DNA of 64,000 nucleotides from Rhizophagus irregularis (taxonomy: Eukaryota; Glomeromycota; Glomeromycetes; Glomerales; Glomeraceae), in assembly GCF_026210795.1 (NCBI RefSeq), contig NC_089457.1, forward strand, positions 620,001 to 684,000, written 5' to 3'. The notes below the pieces were generated by a model that saw only the letters and a list, made by a program, of their open reading frames with translations, had not been told where the DNA came from and did no database searches. Positions 10,346 through 24,434 of this stretch are shown here, one piece after another (position 1 is the stretch's first letter; each line of letters opens with the position of its first letter). The position numbers were made by a program, and so were the translations under genes.

Positions 10346-12947
10346 AATTGCATAATCGGCGGAAAGGCGGGTTTTTATTTTAACATAGGTTTTGATGGCA
10401 TCACTTTACCGAATACAGATTTTAAATTGAAGAGGATAATGCTATAATTATTACGATACAACGAATGAATTATACTGTATATCAGAGATCATGTTCTTTT
10501 TTTAAATCAACTTCTACCCAAGTTACGTAAGATATGATGTAATTTTGACGACTAAAATTAAAAATATAATAAATTATGATCATCGACGCCCAAGTGGCGA
10601 AATTTTTTTAAAGAGATAAACCTAAACGAAAAGTAATTAATATATTTCGATGAAAGTATTCTAAGTAGGTTTGATTTGTTTCAAAATGGAAGATCAAATT
10701 AACGCTGGGGATCAAATTAAGTTAACCTGGTGAAAACTATTATTATAAGCATTGTTTTTGTTGCATAATCGTATTGCATAATAATGCATTAATTATTTTT
10801 TACTAAAATCAGAGAAAAAAAAATAAACTTGAACATTATTTAAAATGTTCAACGAAATAAAATAATAATTATGAATTGCATTTAAAAATGAAATGGTTCG
10901 ATAGAATATCGGATGAAATACTTTGACAAACGGATAAAAGGTTGTTGTGTTTCGTAAACAAGTATAAATTGTTTCAGATAAAGTAACAAGTTTTAATTTT
11001 AGTTTGACTGGTTTAAAAAAATATATAAATATAAAAAATTTCCTTTTTTTATTCTATAACAATAAATTAAATTAATGATTTACCATGTTTTTTTTTTTAC
11101 AATAAAAGATATAATGTTACAAAACTTCATGCATCAATAAAAGAAAGAATTTTATTGGTGTAATAATTTTTAAAAGTGGTAAAGGTTACACAAAAAAAAG
11201 ATCACATATGATATAAAAGTTTTTGAAATTATAGTAGGAGAAATAACATGTAATGTTGATAAAAGAGATTGCTTAGTAATAAATAAATAATTATATTTGA
11301 TAAATACCACTATATTTCCGTTGCGGTAATGCCGATATTTTGATCAACAATTGTTATCATAGAAATTTATTTTCCGTAAATACACAAAAAATATTAATGC
11401 GATTATTATAAAATAATTAAATACATAAAATACATAGATCATTCTTTTTCTTAAGTGTGAAATGTAAATCATTTCTTTAGCGTGCTTTTAATTATGATCG
11501 TTGGTACTGACATTAATTTGACAATTATTAGATGATCAAAAGATAAAAAAAGAATTACCAATTAAAAATAGAAATAATTTATGAAAATTTTTGAATGGCA
11601 AACGAAAATCAGTTAACTAAAATTAACATTATACTCTCTATATCTTACTATACCTAACTATGCTCATTATACTAATTGAATAAATGTGGAAAACAAGACT
11701 GCGGTCTATTTGGTACCATTTTGTCCATTTTGAATTTTAGTACAGGGATAATTTTAAATTCATTGTCTTCTCATACATTTTTTTAATTTTTCTTTCTTAA
11801 TTACGTAAAAATTTCTTCATACATTCTTTTAATAGAGCAAAAAAAGTTTAAATTTAAAATTTTTCGGCATTCGGCAGTCGGCAGATGGATTTTGTATTCT
11901 AAAATATATGCATATTTAAAAATGTACTTTATTTAGTACACGCTTTTAATTGCCCTGCATAGTCTGCATTCATGGGTAACAAAAATTTATTACCCAATCA
12001 TTTGTTAATGAAACAATTAACATTTAGATAAATGTTTATATGTTTATATGAAATTTTTAAAATTAAAAAAAAATCAAGTATTTGACGAAAAGAAAACGTT
12101 TTAGTTTAAATTATACAAGATTTTTCGTGTCACCTTAAGACAATAAATTATGTTTTGATTTTTGGTTCAGAAATCATTTCACGGTTGTGTTTTTTTTTGT
12201 TGGTTTTTTTTTCTCTTTTCACTTTCATTCTGGGGGGAAAAAAATACATAAAAAGGTATTGTATGTTTATATGTTGTGTTTATTCGGTCTTTTTTCCTCA
12301 AAAGAAAAACAAGATAAAAAACAAAAAAATATTATTTTTTTTTTTAAAATAATAAAAAAATTTAAGTAGTTTTCTAACTGAAAAAAAAAACCTACCTTTT
12401 TTTTTTATTTTTTAGTTGATTATTCAACTTTTTTTTACCTTTATTTTCTTTTTCTTCGAAAAATAAAAGAAGGTGTGACGTATTTTGCTTCCTTTTTATC
12501 CTTCATATGATAATTTATCAACAAAAAAATATTTGGTTTTACTTTTTTATCTCTTATCCATATGATATAAAGATCCCCTACAGGTAACTTTACGATCTTT
12601 CAAAACGTAAGGGGAACCCTTTCGTAAACAAAAATTAATAATATTTTGCCCTTTATTCAAAAAAAATACCTCTTTTTACCAAAAACAGACCTTTTTGGTA
12701 ATATAAAAATATAATATTGTATATATATATGTTTATACAAATATATATGTATGTATATATATAATATTTATATAATTTTTGAAATAAAATATAATTTTTT
12801 AACGTCACAACAGCTCCAACTGCTGTTAAGGACTCTTTCACTTTTTTTAAAAAAAAGAAACTATTCGATTTATTCGAAAAAAGTTTCGAATTAATAATCC
12901 TTTTTCTTTTTCTTTTCTTTTTTCTTTTTTTTTTTACCGAAAATCAG
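10346..12947. other. AT-rich intergenic and 5' region of the disordered-protein gene
   Basis: No gene could be supported. The last 700 bases are dominated by T and A homopolymer runs. A polypyrimidine tract at about 12898-12935 followed by AG at 12946-12947 looks like a 3' splice site for the next gene. Confidence 0.4.
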
Positions 12948-15661
12948 TCGCTGTGCGGCTCCATCAAGTCTTTCATTCTCTGAAAAGTGTGGTCACGCAA
13001 CCACACTTACATATTAGGCAATTGTGGAGTTCATTTACTGGACAACCTCAAAAAGATTTGGATATGTCACAACCTGACATAATTAATCATAATCGTCCTA
13101 TTTCTTCTTCCTCAAATCGTCATCCAACTATCAATGATGATGACAATGTTGTCGATCAAAGAATTTCAATTATGACGTCTCCTACTTCAGTAAAAAGATA
13201 TGCAACTTATGATTTGAATTGGAATAATTTAAATTACGATCTTGATCAAAATAATCAAGATAATGATATTATTACAAATTCCGCACAGGCTGCGAGATGG
13301 TCTTTACCTAATTCCCCTAATTCTAATACAGTTACTACTCAAGAACAATCACCACCACCACCACCACAACAACAAAAACAACGTCATTCTAAAATAAGAA
13401 AATCTATATCTCCAATAATAATTAATACAAAAAAATCTGATTTACGTGACAAGAATGATGATGAACCTCAATCACCTTTTGGAGGTATTACGGTTACAAC
13501 TGTTAAAGTGGTAGAAATCCTTCATAGTCCTACAGAAAAAGATGATGATTTTAATGGTATTAAATCTCAACAAAGAAAATCTCGTCCTGAACTTTTAAAT
13601 CTTTCTTCTGAAGAACTTCCTGTTGGTATAATTACTAGTGAAAGTAGTAAAGATCGTAAACATAATAAACAGAGAATTAATTTATCTTTACCTCCATCAA
13701 ATTCTGTTTCATCTTTATCTCTAAAGAATCCAAAATTATTAAATCAAAAAAAACGTTCTTCAATAATAAATTCTCAAAAAATAAAAGGAAATAAAAATTT
13801 AAAAAAATCAGAGATGATCATACCAAAAGAAATGTCTTTTATTGATCCAAGATTATTGGCGATTAATAATTCTCTTGTTAGAGCTCCAACAATAATAACA
13901 ACAACAACAACAGCAACAACAACAAATCGTAATCGTAAAACAATAAGACGTGGTGGAAGTTTTTATAGAAAAAAATTACCTCCAAAAAATTTGGAATTTG
14001 GTTCTACTTCAAATCCAATATATTCTAATGATCCAACTGATATGGAAGCTGATTTACCTCCTATTAAACATAAAACATTTCCTTGGTTACCTGGTCCACC
14101 TAAACCACCTCAATTACTTCATGCTTCTCTAGTTCCTCTTCCTCGTGTGAATCGTGTAGCTATTAATAATCATGATTCTCATATTAAAAATACTTTGGAT
14201 AATAATGAAAATCCGAAAAGAAAATCAAAATTTAATTCTAATCGTTTATCACGTGCTAATTCTCAAAGAAGACGTACTTCAATAATTGAACCTGATCCAA
14301 ATCGTGCTTCTTTAATATTTAGACGTCAAATTATGGAAGAAAGTTTGATGATGTCATTTGGTGGAATGATGATGAATGGTGTTCAACAACAACCTACTTC
14401 AATATCAAAACCACCAATTAGACGAAAAACTAAAAAAGGTAGTAATGCTAAATTAGAAGATAGAGAAGTAAGACGTGAAAGACGTAGGAAAGAAAAATTA
14501 GTGAAAAAACTTAAAGAATCTCAAAATGTTTTATCAAATAATAATAATAATAATTTAAATAATAATCAAATAGAAGGAAAAGATATAATGAATGAAAATA
14601 ATGTTAGAGAATTTCATATGGGACCTCAGCCACCACCAAGGAAACAATCACATGATAAACCTATAATCCCATCACCGCAAAAACCTAAAAATAATGCTTT
14701 ACCTTTACTTTCTTCACCACCAGATCGAAGATTAGGAAATTCTAATGTTAACTCATCTTTAGAACATTCAACTGATGAACCTCTACCTTTTCCAGCTCAT
14801 TTGGCTCGTTCAACTTTATTTGAAAATAATTCAAATAAGGAAAGATCAAAGCGTAAACAACAACCATATTCACCTTCAAAAGGTCAACCGATCCCTTCAC
14901 CTATTTCATCTATATCAAATAATTCCCGTGTTATTACTTCCAATCCGGAAGGAAAAGAACTCACTGATGATGATGTTTCACAACATGAAGTTATTAATTC
15001 TGAAGAAACTAGTTCAATTAATCAATTACCTTCTCCAAATAAGTCTCAAAAGATTGGGAAAAATATTTTGGGTTTATTTAATAAACAAACAACAAAAGAT
15101 TCTACGAGTCCATCAATTTCGCAAATTAGTTCACCTACACAATTATCACTACAATCACCACCAACCACGCCAATCACATTATCATCAACAACTCCACCGC
15201 AATCTCCACCATTAAGTCCGAAAACATTAAAGGTACCTCAACAGTTGTTAGGGAAATCTATCCAAAACCCAGAGAAAAAAAAGAAGATGGAACAATTTGA
15301 AGCTTTAATTGCTAATTCGGAAACATCAAGTAGCAAAAAACCCATCAGTGGAAAAATAAGGGCTATTACAACAGCGATAACCACAGTTGCATCAACCGCT
15401 ACTTCATCAGCTTCTTCAAGTATAAGTATGAGGAAAAAATCTGCTGATGGAACCCCTTATAATAGTCCTAGACATTCAAGTGAAGGATCATTTAAAAGTG
15501 AGGGAAAAGAAAGTGAGAAAAAGAATGGTCTAAAAAGAGACTCTTCAAATAGAGGTTCATTAGCTGAATCTGTTCGTTATAGATCAGATGAAATGTCAGA
15601 ATTAGGACCAGGTGATGATGGTGTGATAAGAGTGACATTAACTCCGGAAGTTTGTCGATGA
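12948..15661 (+). CDS. Large low-complexity (Ser/Pro/Asn-rich) protein, family unknown
   Basis: The frame is open from 12948 to the TGA at 15659-15661. The first in-frame ATG is at 13064 (MSQPDIINHN...), giving 865 residues. The 37 codons before it (RLHQVFHSLK...RQLWSSFTGQ) also look coding, and a polypyrimidine tract plus AG at 12946-12947 suggests this is the last exon of a gene with its start further upstream. The protein is mostly disordered: homopolymer Asn, Thr and Pro runs, proline motifs such as QPPPRKQ and SPPTTPITLSSTTPPQSPP, and many basic Ser-rich patches. A short basic helix, EDREVRRERRRKEKLVKKLK, lies about mid-protein, and the C-terminus is acidic then hydrophobic (DGVIRVTLTPEVCR). 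I recognise no catalytic domain. A signalling scaffold or cell-polarity adaptor is conceivable but is a guess. Confidence 0.75.
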
Positions 15662-16302
15662 AAAACCCAAAAGTAATTGTGTATTTAATATTTTTATTTA
15701 TCATTATTTTATTACTTGTGTACATATGTTTTCATAATACTTTCTGTGTTATAATTATGTGTCTTTAGAAAGGACTTATATTTTAATAGCACGATACAAA
15801 TAAATTACTTAATATATTATTATTATTTTCTTTTTTTTTTTTACCAAATTTTATATTTAGTCTCTTCCATGAGAATTCATGAAATTTTTTTACAAAAAAA
15901 AAAAAATTATAAATAGAGAAATATTTTATATATATATTAAAGTTTTTTTTACAGTTTATTTATGTAATTTTATCTTTTTTTTTATATTAATTTTTTTTAA
16001 AAAAAAGAAAGAAAGAACTCATTTGAGCTATAAAATTGAACAATAAAAAAAACATATCTCATTACAACATTATTTAAAATATTTAACATATTCTTAAGCG
16101 AAAAATGTGATAATAATGTTATATAATTAGTGAAAATAGTGAAATCATCATCATCTTCTTCAACAATCAACTTAAAATAAATTGGTATTATCTTCTCGTT
16201 CTTATTCGAAAAATTGGCGGTTATTTAGTACCCGATGGATTTTCAGATATTATTTTGTGCATATGATATTCTAATAAAATATATTCTGATTTAATGTCGG
16301 GT
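15662..16302. other. 3' flank of disordered-protein gene and 5' flank of tRNA
   Basis: AT-rich with several poly(A) and poly(T) runs. No gene seen. Confidence 0.4.
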
Positions 16303-16374
16303 GCCGGCGTAGCTTAGTGGTAGAGCGTCAGTCTTGTAAACTGAAGGTCGGTGGTTCAATCCCGCCCGTCGGCT
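16303..16374 (+). tRNA. tRNA-Thr (anticodon TGT)
   Basis: A 72-nt cloverleaf. The acceptor stem GCCGGCG pairs with CGTCGGC (one G-T wobble) with discriminator T. The D arm includes AGCTTAGTGGTAGAGC, which also serves as the A box. The anticodon stem TCAGT/ACTGA encloses the loop CTTGTAA, so the anticodon is TGT and reads ACA threonine codons. The T arm is GGTGG-TTCAATC-CCGCC and serves as the B box. There is no intron and no encoded CCA. Confidence 0.95.
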
Positions 16375-16376
16375 AC

Positions 16377-16383
16377 TTTTTTT
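16377..16383 (+). terminator. Pol III T-run terminator
   Basis: Seven T residues three bases after the tRNA end, the usual RNA polymerase III stop signal. Confidence 0.85.
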
Positions 16384-16821
16384 ATCTAAATTAAATTTTT
16401 TGTACGACGATAAAGAAAAAAAAATTATCTACATCATTTTTTTTTTTTTTGTGAAAAGCTTTTATGATTTGGGAAATAATTCGCTAAAGTGATTGGATTT
16501 AGAATTACTATACAATCAAAAGGGAAAAATGTATCAGATCGACAATTGCAAATCAATGATCGACAGTACATTACGTAAAATCAAACTGGGGAAACAAGAG
16601 AATTTTATAGCTTGCTTATTTTTCTTCACATGATACACAGATACTTTGATTTATAAGGACATTTTGTTTTAAGGAAAAGATTTTTTATTTGTAATTAAAA
16701 GTTACGAATTTTTGCGATTATGAACTCATTTCTTTTTTTTTTATTTGTTAATAGGTTAATCAACAAGATAGTTGGAAAGATTTATTACATGAAATTTCTA
16801 ATACAATTATTAAAATTGAAA

Positions 16822-18130
16822 TTAATCTTCAATTACTTGAGCAGATATAATTCTCACATTTTCTTTTGGTCTAAGGAGAAAAAAATGCATATATATTAAT
16901 AGGCTAAAAAATATATATATATACAAAAATGAAATAATCTCAGCATTTTTATAAATTTACCTATCATCCCGATCAACACTAACTTTGCCTATACGTTTAA
17001 CTATTTCCATACCATTGCTTACCCTTCCAAATATCGCATGTTTTCCTTTTCAAAAAAAAAAAAAAAATTTACAATAAATAATAATTAAGACATCCGGGAA
17101 TGTCTAAAAAATGGTCAGAAAATGTCCTAAAACATCAGGAGAATGTACCGAAATGTGAAAGGTTCGGATAATGCAATGAAATAGCGAAAGATTCCGGACA
17201 TTTCAGACAAATTCTGGGATTATATTAAAATCTTACCATCTAAATGAGGAGTAGGTGCTAACGTTATGAAAAACTTTTTTGGAATTTAAAAAGATTTATC
17301 ATAAATAAAGATGTAAACGAATGACAAAGGAAATTAATTATAAACAGTAAATCTCGAGTTCTTACTTGACTTCCATTAGTATTTGGACCAGCATTAGCCA
17401 TACTAATAACTCCAGCTCCTGTATGTTTTAAATCTGGATGAATTTCATCTTCAAACTTTGAACTAAAATACGATTAATGAAATTTTAATTAATTTTTTTT
17501 ATTTTTTTTTATTTTTGACTTGATTAATTTACCCATAAATTGAATTTCCTCCACGTCCAGTTCCAGTTGGATCCCCTCCTTGAATCATAAAACCCTTTAA
17601 AAACAATAAATTAAATACAAAATATACAAAAAAAAAATACAAAACACAAAATTTTATTAATCAACTCTTTTTTTAATTGTTATTTGAAAAATAGAAGAAA
17701 TTACACTTACTTCGATTATTCTATGGAACTTTATTTATTAAAAAAAAAAAAAATCACTTAAAATTCTTTTTTAAAAATTTACTTAAAGAAAAATCAAAGT
17801 ATCAGTTACATATTTATTTACTTTATTTTATTGAATTTTTACTTACTATTGTATTATCATAATATCCACGTTTCGCCTAAGTATAAAAAAAAAATAATGA
17901 GTAAAATAATCAAAAAAAAACCCTTTTTTTTAAAAAAAAAAAACTTACTAATTCATAAAAATTATCACAAGTTTTCTTTGCGTGATCATCATACAATTCT
18001 ATTGTAATCATACCCTAATCAAAGGGAAAAAAGAAAGAAAATTTATTTATTTTTATTTTTTTTTTTATTTCCAAGTCATAATTTCTTAAGAACACACCAT
18101 AGAAGTATTGAGAATTACTGATCGAGACAT
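16822..18130 (-). CDS. PPIL1-type cyclophilin, peptidyl-prolyl isomerase (nine exons)
   Basis: Catalyses cis-trans isomerisation of X-Pro bonds; PPIL1/Cyp1 members associate with the spliceosome. Exons in transcription order: 18130-18098, 18014-17949, 17876-17847, 17728-17711, 17594-17533, 17462-17366, 17273-17237, 17045-16961 and 16870-16822, giving 158 residues, full family length. All introns are GT-AG and the phases join exactly. Active-site residues are present: [14 protein letters not shown] (catalytic Arg), [15 protein letters not shown] and [11 protein letters not shown]. The short N-terminus ([19 protein letters not shown]) and the ending [16 protein letters not shown] fit PPIL1 rather than cyclophilin A, B or D, which lack this pattern. 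One exon is only 18 nt. The gene faces the tRNA tail to tail. Confidence 0.95.
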
Positions 18131-21100
18131 CACGTCAATTGAGGAGAGAGATTGAAATAACTGTGATGATGATCATTAATTACATTAAATTTATAACCTA
18201 ATTTTATAATTTTGCACTACCTGTCGATTATTGGCCACAACTTTTGATTTTTTTTTTCATTTTTTTTTTTCATTTCATTATTTCTTGCTTAATTTTTTCA
18301 TTTATTATTTACTATTGGATAAAGATTTTTTCACGAATTTAAATTTCTTATAAATAAAACTTTATAATTATATTTTCGTTTTTTTTTAAAATTTTTAATA
18401 ATAAATAATTGATGAGTAGATTACTTTATTTCTGTCAATATTCGACAGTATCATGCTCTCTTGTGATACTTCATACTGGAAAATAATAAGATATATTTTA
18501 ATTATTAAATATGAAGAATAAACCTACATTCTGTTATCCCATGTTGATTTGGTTAAAGAATTATTCTTGTAAGCATCTCTAATAGGCTTGGAGTAGTTTA
18601 TCAATTGCTGGCTGATTGTCGAGGATTTTTAGAATTTGATATTTGTTCTGAAATGGGCACGGTGTATTACTTGGAATTAGTGGTCATTTATTGAATGTGA
18701 TCAGTGAATGGCATTGTAAGAGAAGCAATTTCATGTGCAATCATACGTCATACCAAAACTTTTATTTTTACGGTCTTTAATTACAAGAATAATGCCTGAG
18801 TAAGATCACAATAAAGAATTTATTTTAAGGATTAGAGCAATACGTTGTAGAATTAAGATCAACTTGGAACTCGCCAAAGAAGCTCAAATGGAAATGAATA
18901 TGAATCTGATTATTTAAAGAAGATATAAGTCATAATCTGCTCCAATTTCATGTATACAAGTAAAAATTCTATATATATTATGATTTTTAAGGCTCTAATA
19001 AAAAAAATAATGATTTGATTTCATTGGTACAATAAAAAGATTTTAGGTTCTTACCAGTTCTACGTATTCTAGAATAAGAACTGAAATATAAAGCACAAAA
19101 TCTCTTCCTATATTGAAAATAATGTTAAAAATTGTAAACATTGAAATCAAAAGACTAAACATCATAATAATAATCACATTGACAATTTGAAGCATTTTTG
19201 GCCATGCCATTATAATTAATAGTCAAACAATAATATTCAATATAAGATCATTTTTTTACTGGCAGAAATGAAGCAATTCATTTTCATTATAGCACTAATC
19301 ACAGTTTTTACAAAAACATAATCTTTAACAAATATATAGATGATCTATAATATCCATTTTAGAAATAAATAAATGAACTTTTAAGGATGGATTTTTTTTT
19401 ATTTAGTTTTTAAAAATTATATAAAAATATCATATAAATATGTAATACTAAAATTAAATAACTTACCAACTAAAATAAATTACCAAATAAATTTTAAATA
19501 AAAAAATTTAATAAATATGTAATTCTAGAATTATTTAAAGTTAAGGGTTATCTTTTCTACTAGTTATGGTGATAAAACAAGATATAATTTGACTTTACTA
19601 ATAGAAAAAAAGCAAATTTAACCAAATTTAAAAATTCAAAAATCAGTTTTTTGTAATTATCTTATTATCTAATAGTCCAATAACTTCAATTTAGCCAATT
19701 ATTTTTTAAATTGTAACTATTAATAAGCTTTATAAAACAAAAAAATTTTATTTAAATCTGATCACTAAGTTCTAAGATAATTTCAAAAAACTAAAAAAGC
19801 AAAAAATAATAATTTTTAATGCAAATTAATTATAAGTTATACATTAAGTAGATATTTAAGGTTTTAATTAAACATAAGGCTTAAAATCTCTGAGAGGATT
19901 TTTAAAAGTTTTAGATTTTAAAATACATAAATAAAATTTCACCTAAAACTTTAAATAAATTCTGAAATCTCAGTTATTCTAATTTTAATTTCCAAAACTT
20001 ACTATTAATATTTAATAATCATCTTATTTTTTTAGTCTTTTACTTTTTTTTAATAATAAAACATCAAATAGTTTACCATAAAATTTAAAAAAACAAAAAT
20101 AAAGTTTGCACTTTATTTATAAGTAACCAATTTAGAGATTTTTTAAGCAAGAAAACAAATTAAACAAAAAGTACTATATTATAAGTAACTTTAATTTATA
20201 ATAATGTAATTTTATTATTTTAGTTATATTTAATATATAAAAGTTTTAAAAGTTTTAGATTAAATTCAGAATTCAGAAAATAAATATATATTTTAAAAAC
20301 AAAAAAAAAACAAAAAATTTAAAAATTTAATAATAATATAATATTATAAAAAATGCATTTTTATATTTTTTTTTATAAATTTTATTTCTGATTTATATAA
20401 TTAAATTGTATAAATTTAATAATATATTTAAAAAAAATTTTATTTATATATATATAAAATTATAAAATAAGATATATTAGTAAATTACATTTACCTTTAA
20501 TAAATATTAAATTCATTTAATTAATTTTTTTTATATAAATTTATCAAATAATTTTTTATAATAATTTTAAATATAGTTTTCAAAAAAGTAAATTTTTATG
20601 CTAATTATTTAATATTAAACAAAATTAATTAATAAAAAAATAAAAAAAAACAAATTTATTAAATTAATATTTTAAATTCAACTTTAATACTTTATAAAGT
20701 AAATTTGCAAAATAAACAAAAATACAATTTTATAAAGAAAATTATATAAAAAAATTTTTAATAAATATACTAATTTTATAAGTTATAATTAAATGATTTA
20801 AATTCCAATAGTAATTATACATATCCTTTTAAAATTATTTATTTTTATAAAACTAATTTAAAATACAATAAAAATATTTTATTACTATAGTCATTTTATA
20901 TCAAATATATATATTACTTTTTATTATTTTTACAATTACTTTTTCCAATTTCTTAATAGATTTTTATATAATTTATATTATATAAATTATAATATAATAT
21001 ATATAGTAATAAAAAATACTTATTTTTAAAAAAAATCTTATATTCTAAGTAATTTTACTTATATTAAATTTATTAAATTAGACAACAATTTTACTTATAA

Positions 21101-21299
21101 TAAATCATATATATAAAAATTAAAAAATTAATTTCCATTATATTTGGCTCAACATTTTTAATTTTTGAAATTCGACAATATCTATGGAATTATAAGTTTT
21201 GTTAAAAAATTTTGTATAAAAATTTTTAAAAATTTTTATCAGTTTTGTAGGCAATATATTTGCAATTTTTTAAAATAAAATTATATTTAAATATGATAT
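18131..21299. other. AT-rich region without recognisable genes
   Basis: From about 19350 onward the sequence is almost pure A/T with runs and short AT repeats. The 18420-19300 part has a more mixed composition and may be old transposon or gene debris, but frames are short and I could identify none. Confidence 0.4.
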
Positions 21300-22678
21300 G
21301 GATAAACTTATTCGTAACATCCTATTACACATCTTATCTGTAACTACCTCGAAAAGTTAGGTCGGATAAAATAATTTATATGTATTTTTATTTCGGTTTT
21401 TTTGTTTTTTTTTGATAAATTTATTATAAATTTTATTATTGTAAAAAATCATATAACTGAACGCGGGTGGCTTAGAATTATACGGTAATGATCATCCGCG
21501 CAAAAACAAAATAAGCAGTACAAGTATTAACGCACAATTGTTTAAACTTCGTCCTTTATCTAAAGAAACTTAACTCTTCTATAAACGTCAACGATTTCTG
21601 CAAACATGATATATACAGTATCATTATATAAGTGTCAAAAACGAATCAAGATAAAGAAATACAATGAAAAGATAATATTACCGATTCTGACACCTCGCAC
21701 TATTATGTCCTGCTTTACCGCACGTTTTGCAGGTATATTTTGCGCGAGACTTTTTTTCGGTTGATGATTTAAACTGCTTTGTTCCTGGGCGTCCTTTACG
21801 CCACGAAACTAATGGATTTTCAACTTGTTGAAGTTCATTTTCTTTATTATCATCAACTTGGACTTCAGAACGTTCCATAAGTTCTTAGTTTCGCGTGATT
21901 ATTATTTCCTTGTGTCGAATAATAAACTGTTTTAACCAACCAACCATTTCATTATGACTGTCAAGTTTAACAGAAAGTTGAGCTGCCTGTCGCGCAAGTC
22001 CCATACTTCTCCATATTTGACCTTTTTCTTTGCTGCACAACGTAAAGCATTAGTAACGGTTGTAGGAACAGTAGAAGGATTTGGAGTGAATACTACACCC
22101 GAAAAATTTTGAGCAGCTTCTGTGTTTACAAAACAACAAGTTTCTGCTGCTGCGTCCTTATCTTTCTGATTATCGATATACCACCTCGAAGGTATCATTT
22201 GGATTTGAAATCCTGCAACTTGTGAAGTCATCATTATTCGAAAGTAGTGGCGATATATAATGCTGCGGGATATATTAGACATGCATGAACAAAGGTAAGA
22301 AATGGAATCGATTATCACCACGAAATATATATGCTTTTTGTTTTCAGGTCGCATATCGGTAATCTTCCATACTTCTTGAATGGTTTCTTCACCAACTTCA
22401 GCAATCATTGACTTCAACAGAATTTGCTTAGCATCATATGAATCTTCAACACATCCTTCCATTACACCAGCTTCTGGATCCTATATAGCAATAGTATTAG
22501 ATTTCGTTAACATTTCAACATATAAAAAAGACACTAAATACCTCAACGATATTTGGTTTCACTTGACTTTAGTGAAAGTAAAGGCATTGTGCCATTTCCA
22601 TACGCTCAGCAGACAATATTTGTGGGGTTAGGTATTCAGTCATTATTTTATCAACTTCGGGAAAAAGGTCTTGACTAA

Positions 22679-23060
22679 CCCTATAAAAAATATTTTTGCT
22701 AAAATATACTTAAAATAAACTTAAAATTTTATTTTATACTTAAATTATATTTAAAATTTTATTTTATACTTAAAATATACTGAAATAGGCAAAAATTAAA
22801 TATCATTTAAGTATAATTTAAGTATATAATAATATACTTAAAATATTCTTATTTTAAATATCCTTAAAATATACTGAAATAGGCAAAATTTAAATGTAAA
22901 TTAAATATATTTTAAGTATATATTAAATACAATTTAGTTCAAGTTTTGCGAAAATTTAATTTTCAGTATATTTTAAGTATAAAATAATAAAATTAAGTAT
23001 ATTTTAAAGAAAATTAAATATATTTTAAATATATTTTAAGTAAAATTTTTTTTTATAGGG
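22679..23060 (+). mobile_element. 382-bp MITE, copy 1 (inside the MULE transposase)
   Basis: Starts CCCTATAAAAAATATTTTTG and ends TTTTTTTTATAGGG; the terminal repeat CCCTATAAAAAA is inverted at the two ends. It is flanked by TAA on both sides (22676-22678 and 23061-23063), a 3-bp target-site duplication. Removing it and one TAA restores the transposase frame. The interior is a patchwork of CTTAAAATATACT-like motifs with no coding capacity. A near-identical copy lies in inverted orientation at 29859-30240. Confidence 0.9.
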
Positions 23061-24434
23061 TAACCGTTGTAATCCCCACACAAGTTGATAAAGTGCGGTA
23101 CTCAAAAAACCGATTCCATTGAGCTTCATGTTCAAACCGTGCATCAAGAGCATCTGTGAGACCGCATAATGTACTGTTTGCTGACAACTCGCGCTTGATT
23201 ATATTATTGTGACTTTCGACGCGGGAAGTAGTTTGAATTCCTGCAGTAAAAATTTTTGACGTAAATGCACGAGCCCACGCTTGACGGCTAGGATAAAGAG
23301 CTCTCATCAGGTAATCCTTTATACTAGGATATTTTTCTATAAGCTTAGACCACCTTTCATAAAAAAGTTCTTCACACAAACTGTTACGACATGAAAAAAA
23401 CTCTGAACGAAACTTTCATATTGATCGCCGAGTTTTGATTTAACATTCTTTGGTAGATTTTCGCTGATATGGAAAATGCAATGAATCAGGTGAGTTGTCT
23501 TGTATATTTGTGTGATCGCTTTGCAATCCCGAATAGGCAGGATCGGCATCTGTGATGAACACTAAAGGTTCTGTCATTGTTGCTTTTTTGTACACTCCAA
23601 AATCCATTTATAAGATTCTACCGATTCGTCGATACGAGGTTTGACCTACAAGTGCGTTGATTTAGTATTGTTATCAATGACAAGAAAAAGTGATAATGGC
23701 ATTTGATAACGGTTGGTCTTAGCGGTGTTATCGTTTAAAATAACATCATGATACTCTAACCAAAGAGTAATTTGGGATAGAGACATCCAAAAAAGCCGAG
23801 TAAGTCTCTTATCTTGATCGAAGCTAATGAAAATCAACGAACCATCGGGATCGTTTGACATCTTCATTAGTATTTTTAGTAAGCGAGATGCATCATAGAT
23901 TACATCTGGCCTAACCTTATATTTTTGTATTGCATTAGAGAGATCACAGTCGAGAATAGATATAGTCGGAAATTTTGCTTTCAACAACTTTCGTTGAGTG
24001 GTAATCGGTAAATTTCCATATTCAGTGAGAAATTGGACTTCTTTAAGGACATCATCAGGAATGCAACGGTATTTTGATGAATAATTTTCAGTATCAGCAG
24101 GAAATAACGCATGGTTGTGCAAATTATTGAAAGTGGTAAGAGATACGCCTTAAGAGTTTTGAGGGCAATTGAAATTTGCATTCCATGGACATTGCTGGCG
24201 TTTTGATTTATGATCTCGATGACTATTAATATCAACTTGTTTTTGTGGATGATAACAGCCGCCGAATTTACTTCCAAAGCTACGATGTTTAATACTCTCA
24301 TCTTCACGCCAACCTAATCGTTTCTTTATAATCGTAAATCCATGTCTTTTGCTATAGGCTTCCATGATTCCGTCCACATCTCCCCACGACCTAAAGGTAT
24401 CGCCTATGGAAAGATTTGTTGTAGTTGAATTAAG

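Noticed and set aside
14775-15215. 146-codon frame overlapping the disordered-protein gene
   Set aside because: Shifted frame over Asn/Ser/Pro-rich codons; the residue mix (Leu, His, Gln, Ile) is what the repeated codons give in another phase.
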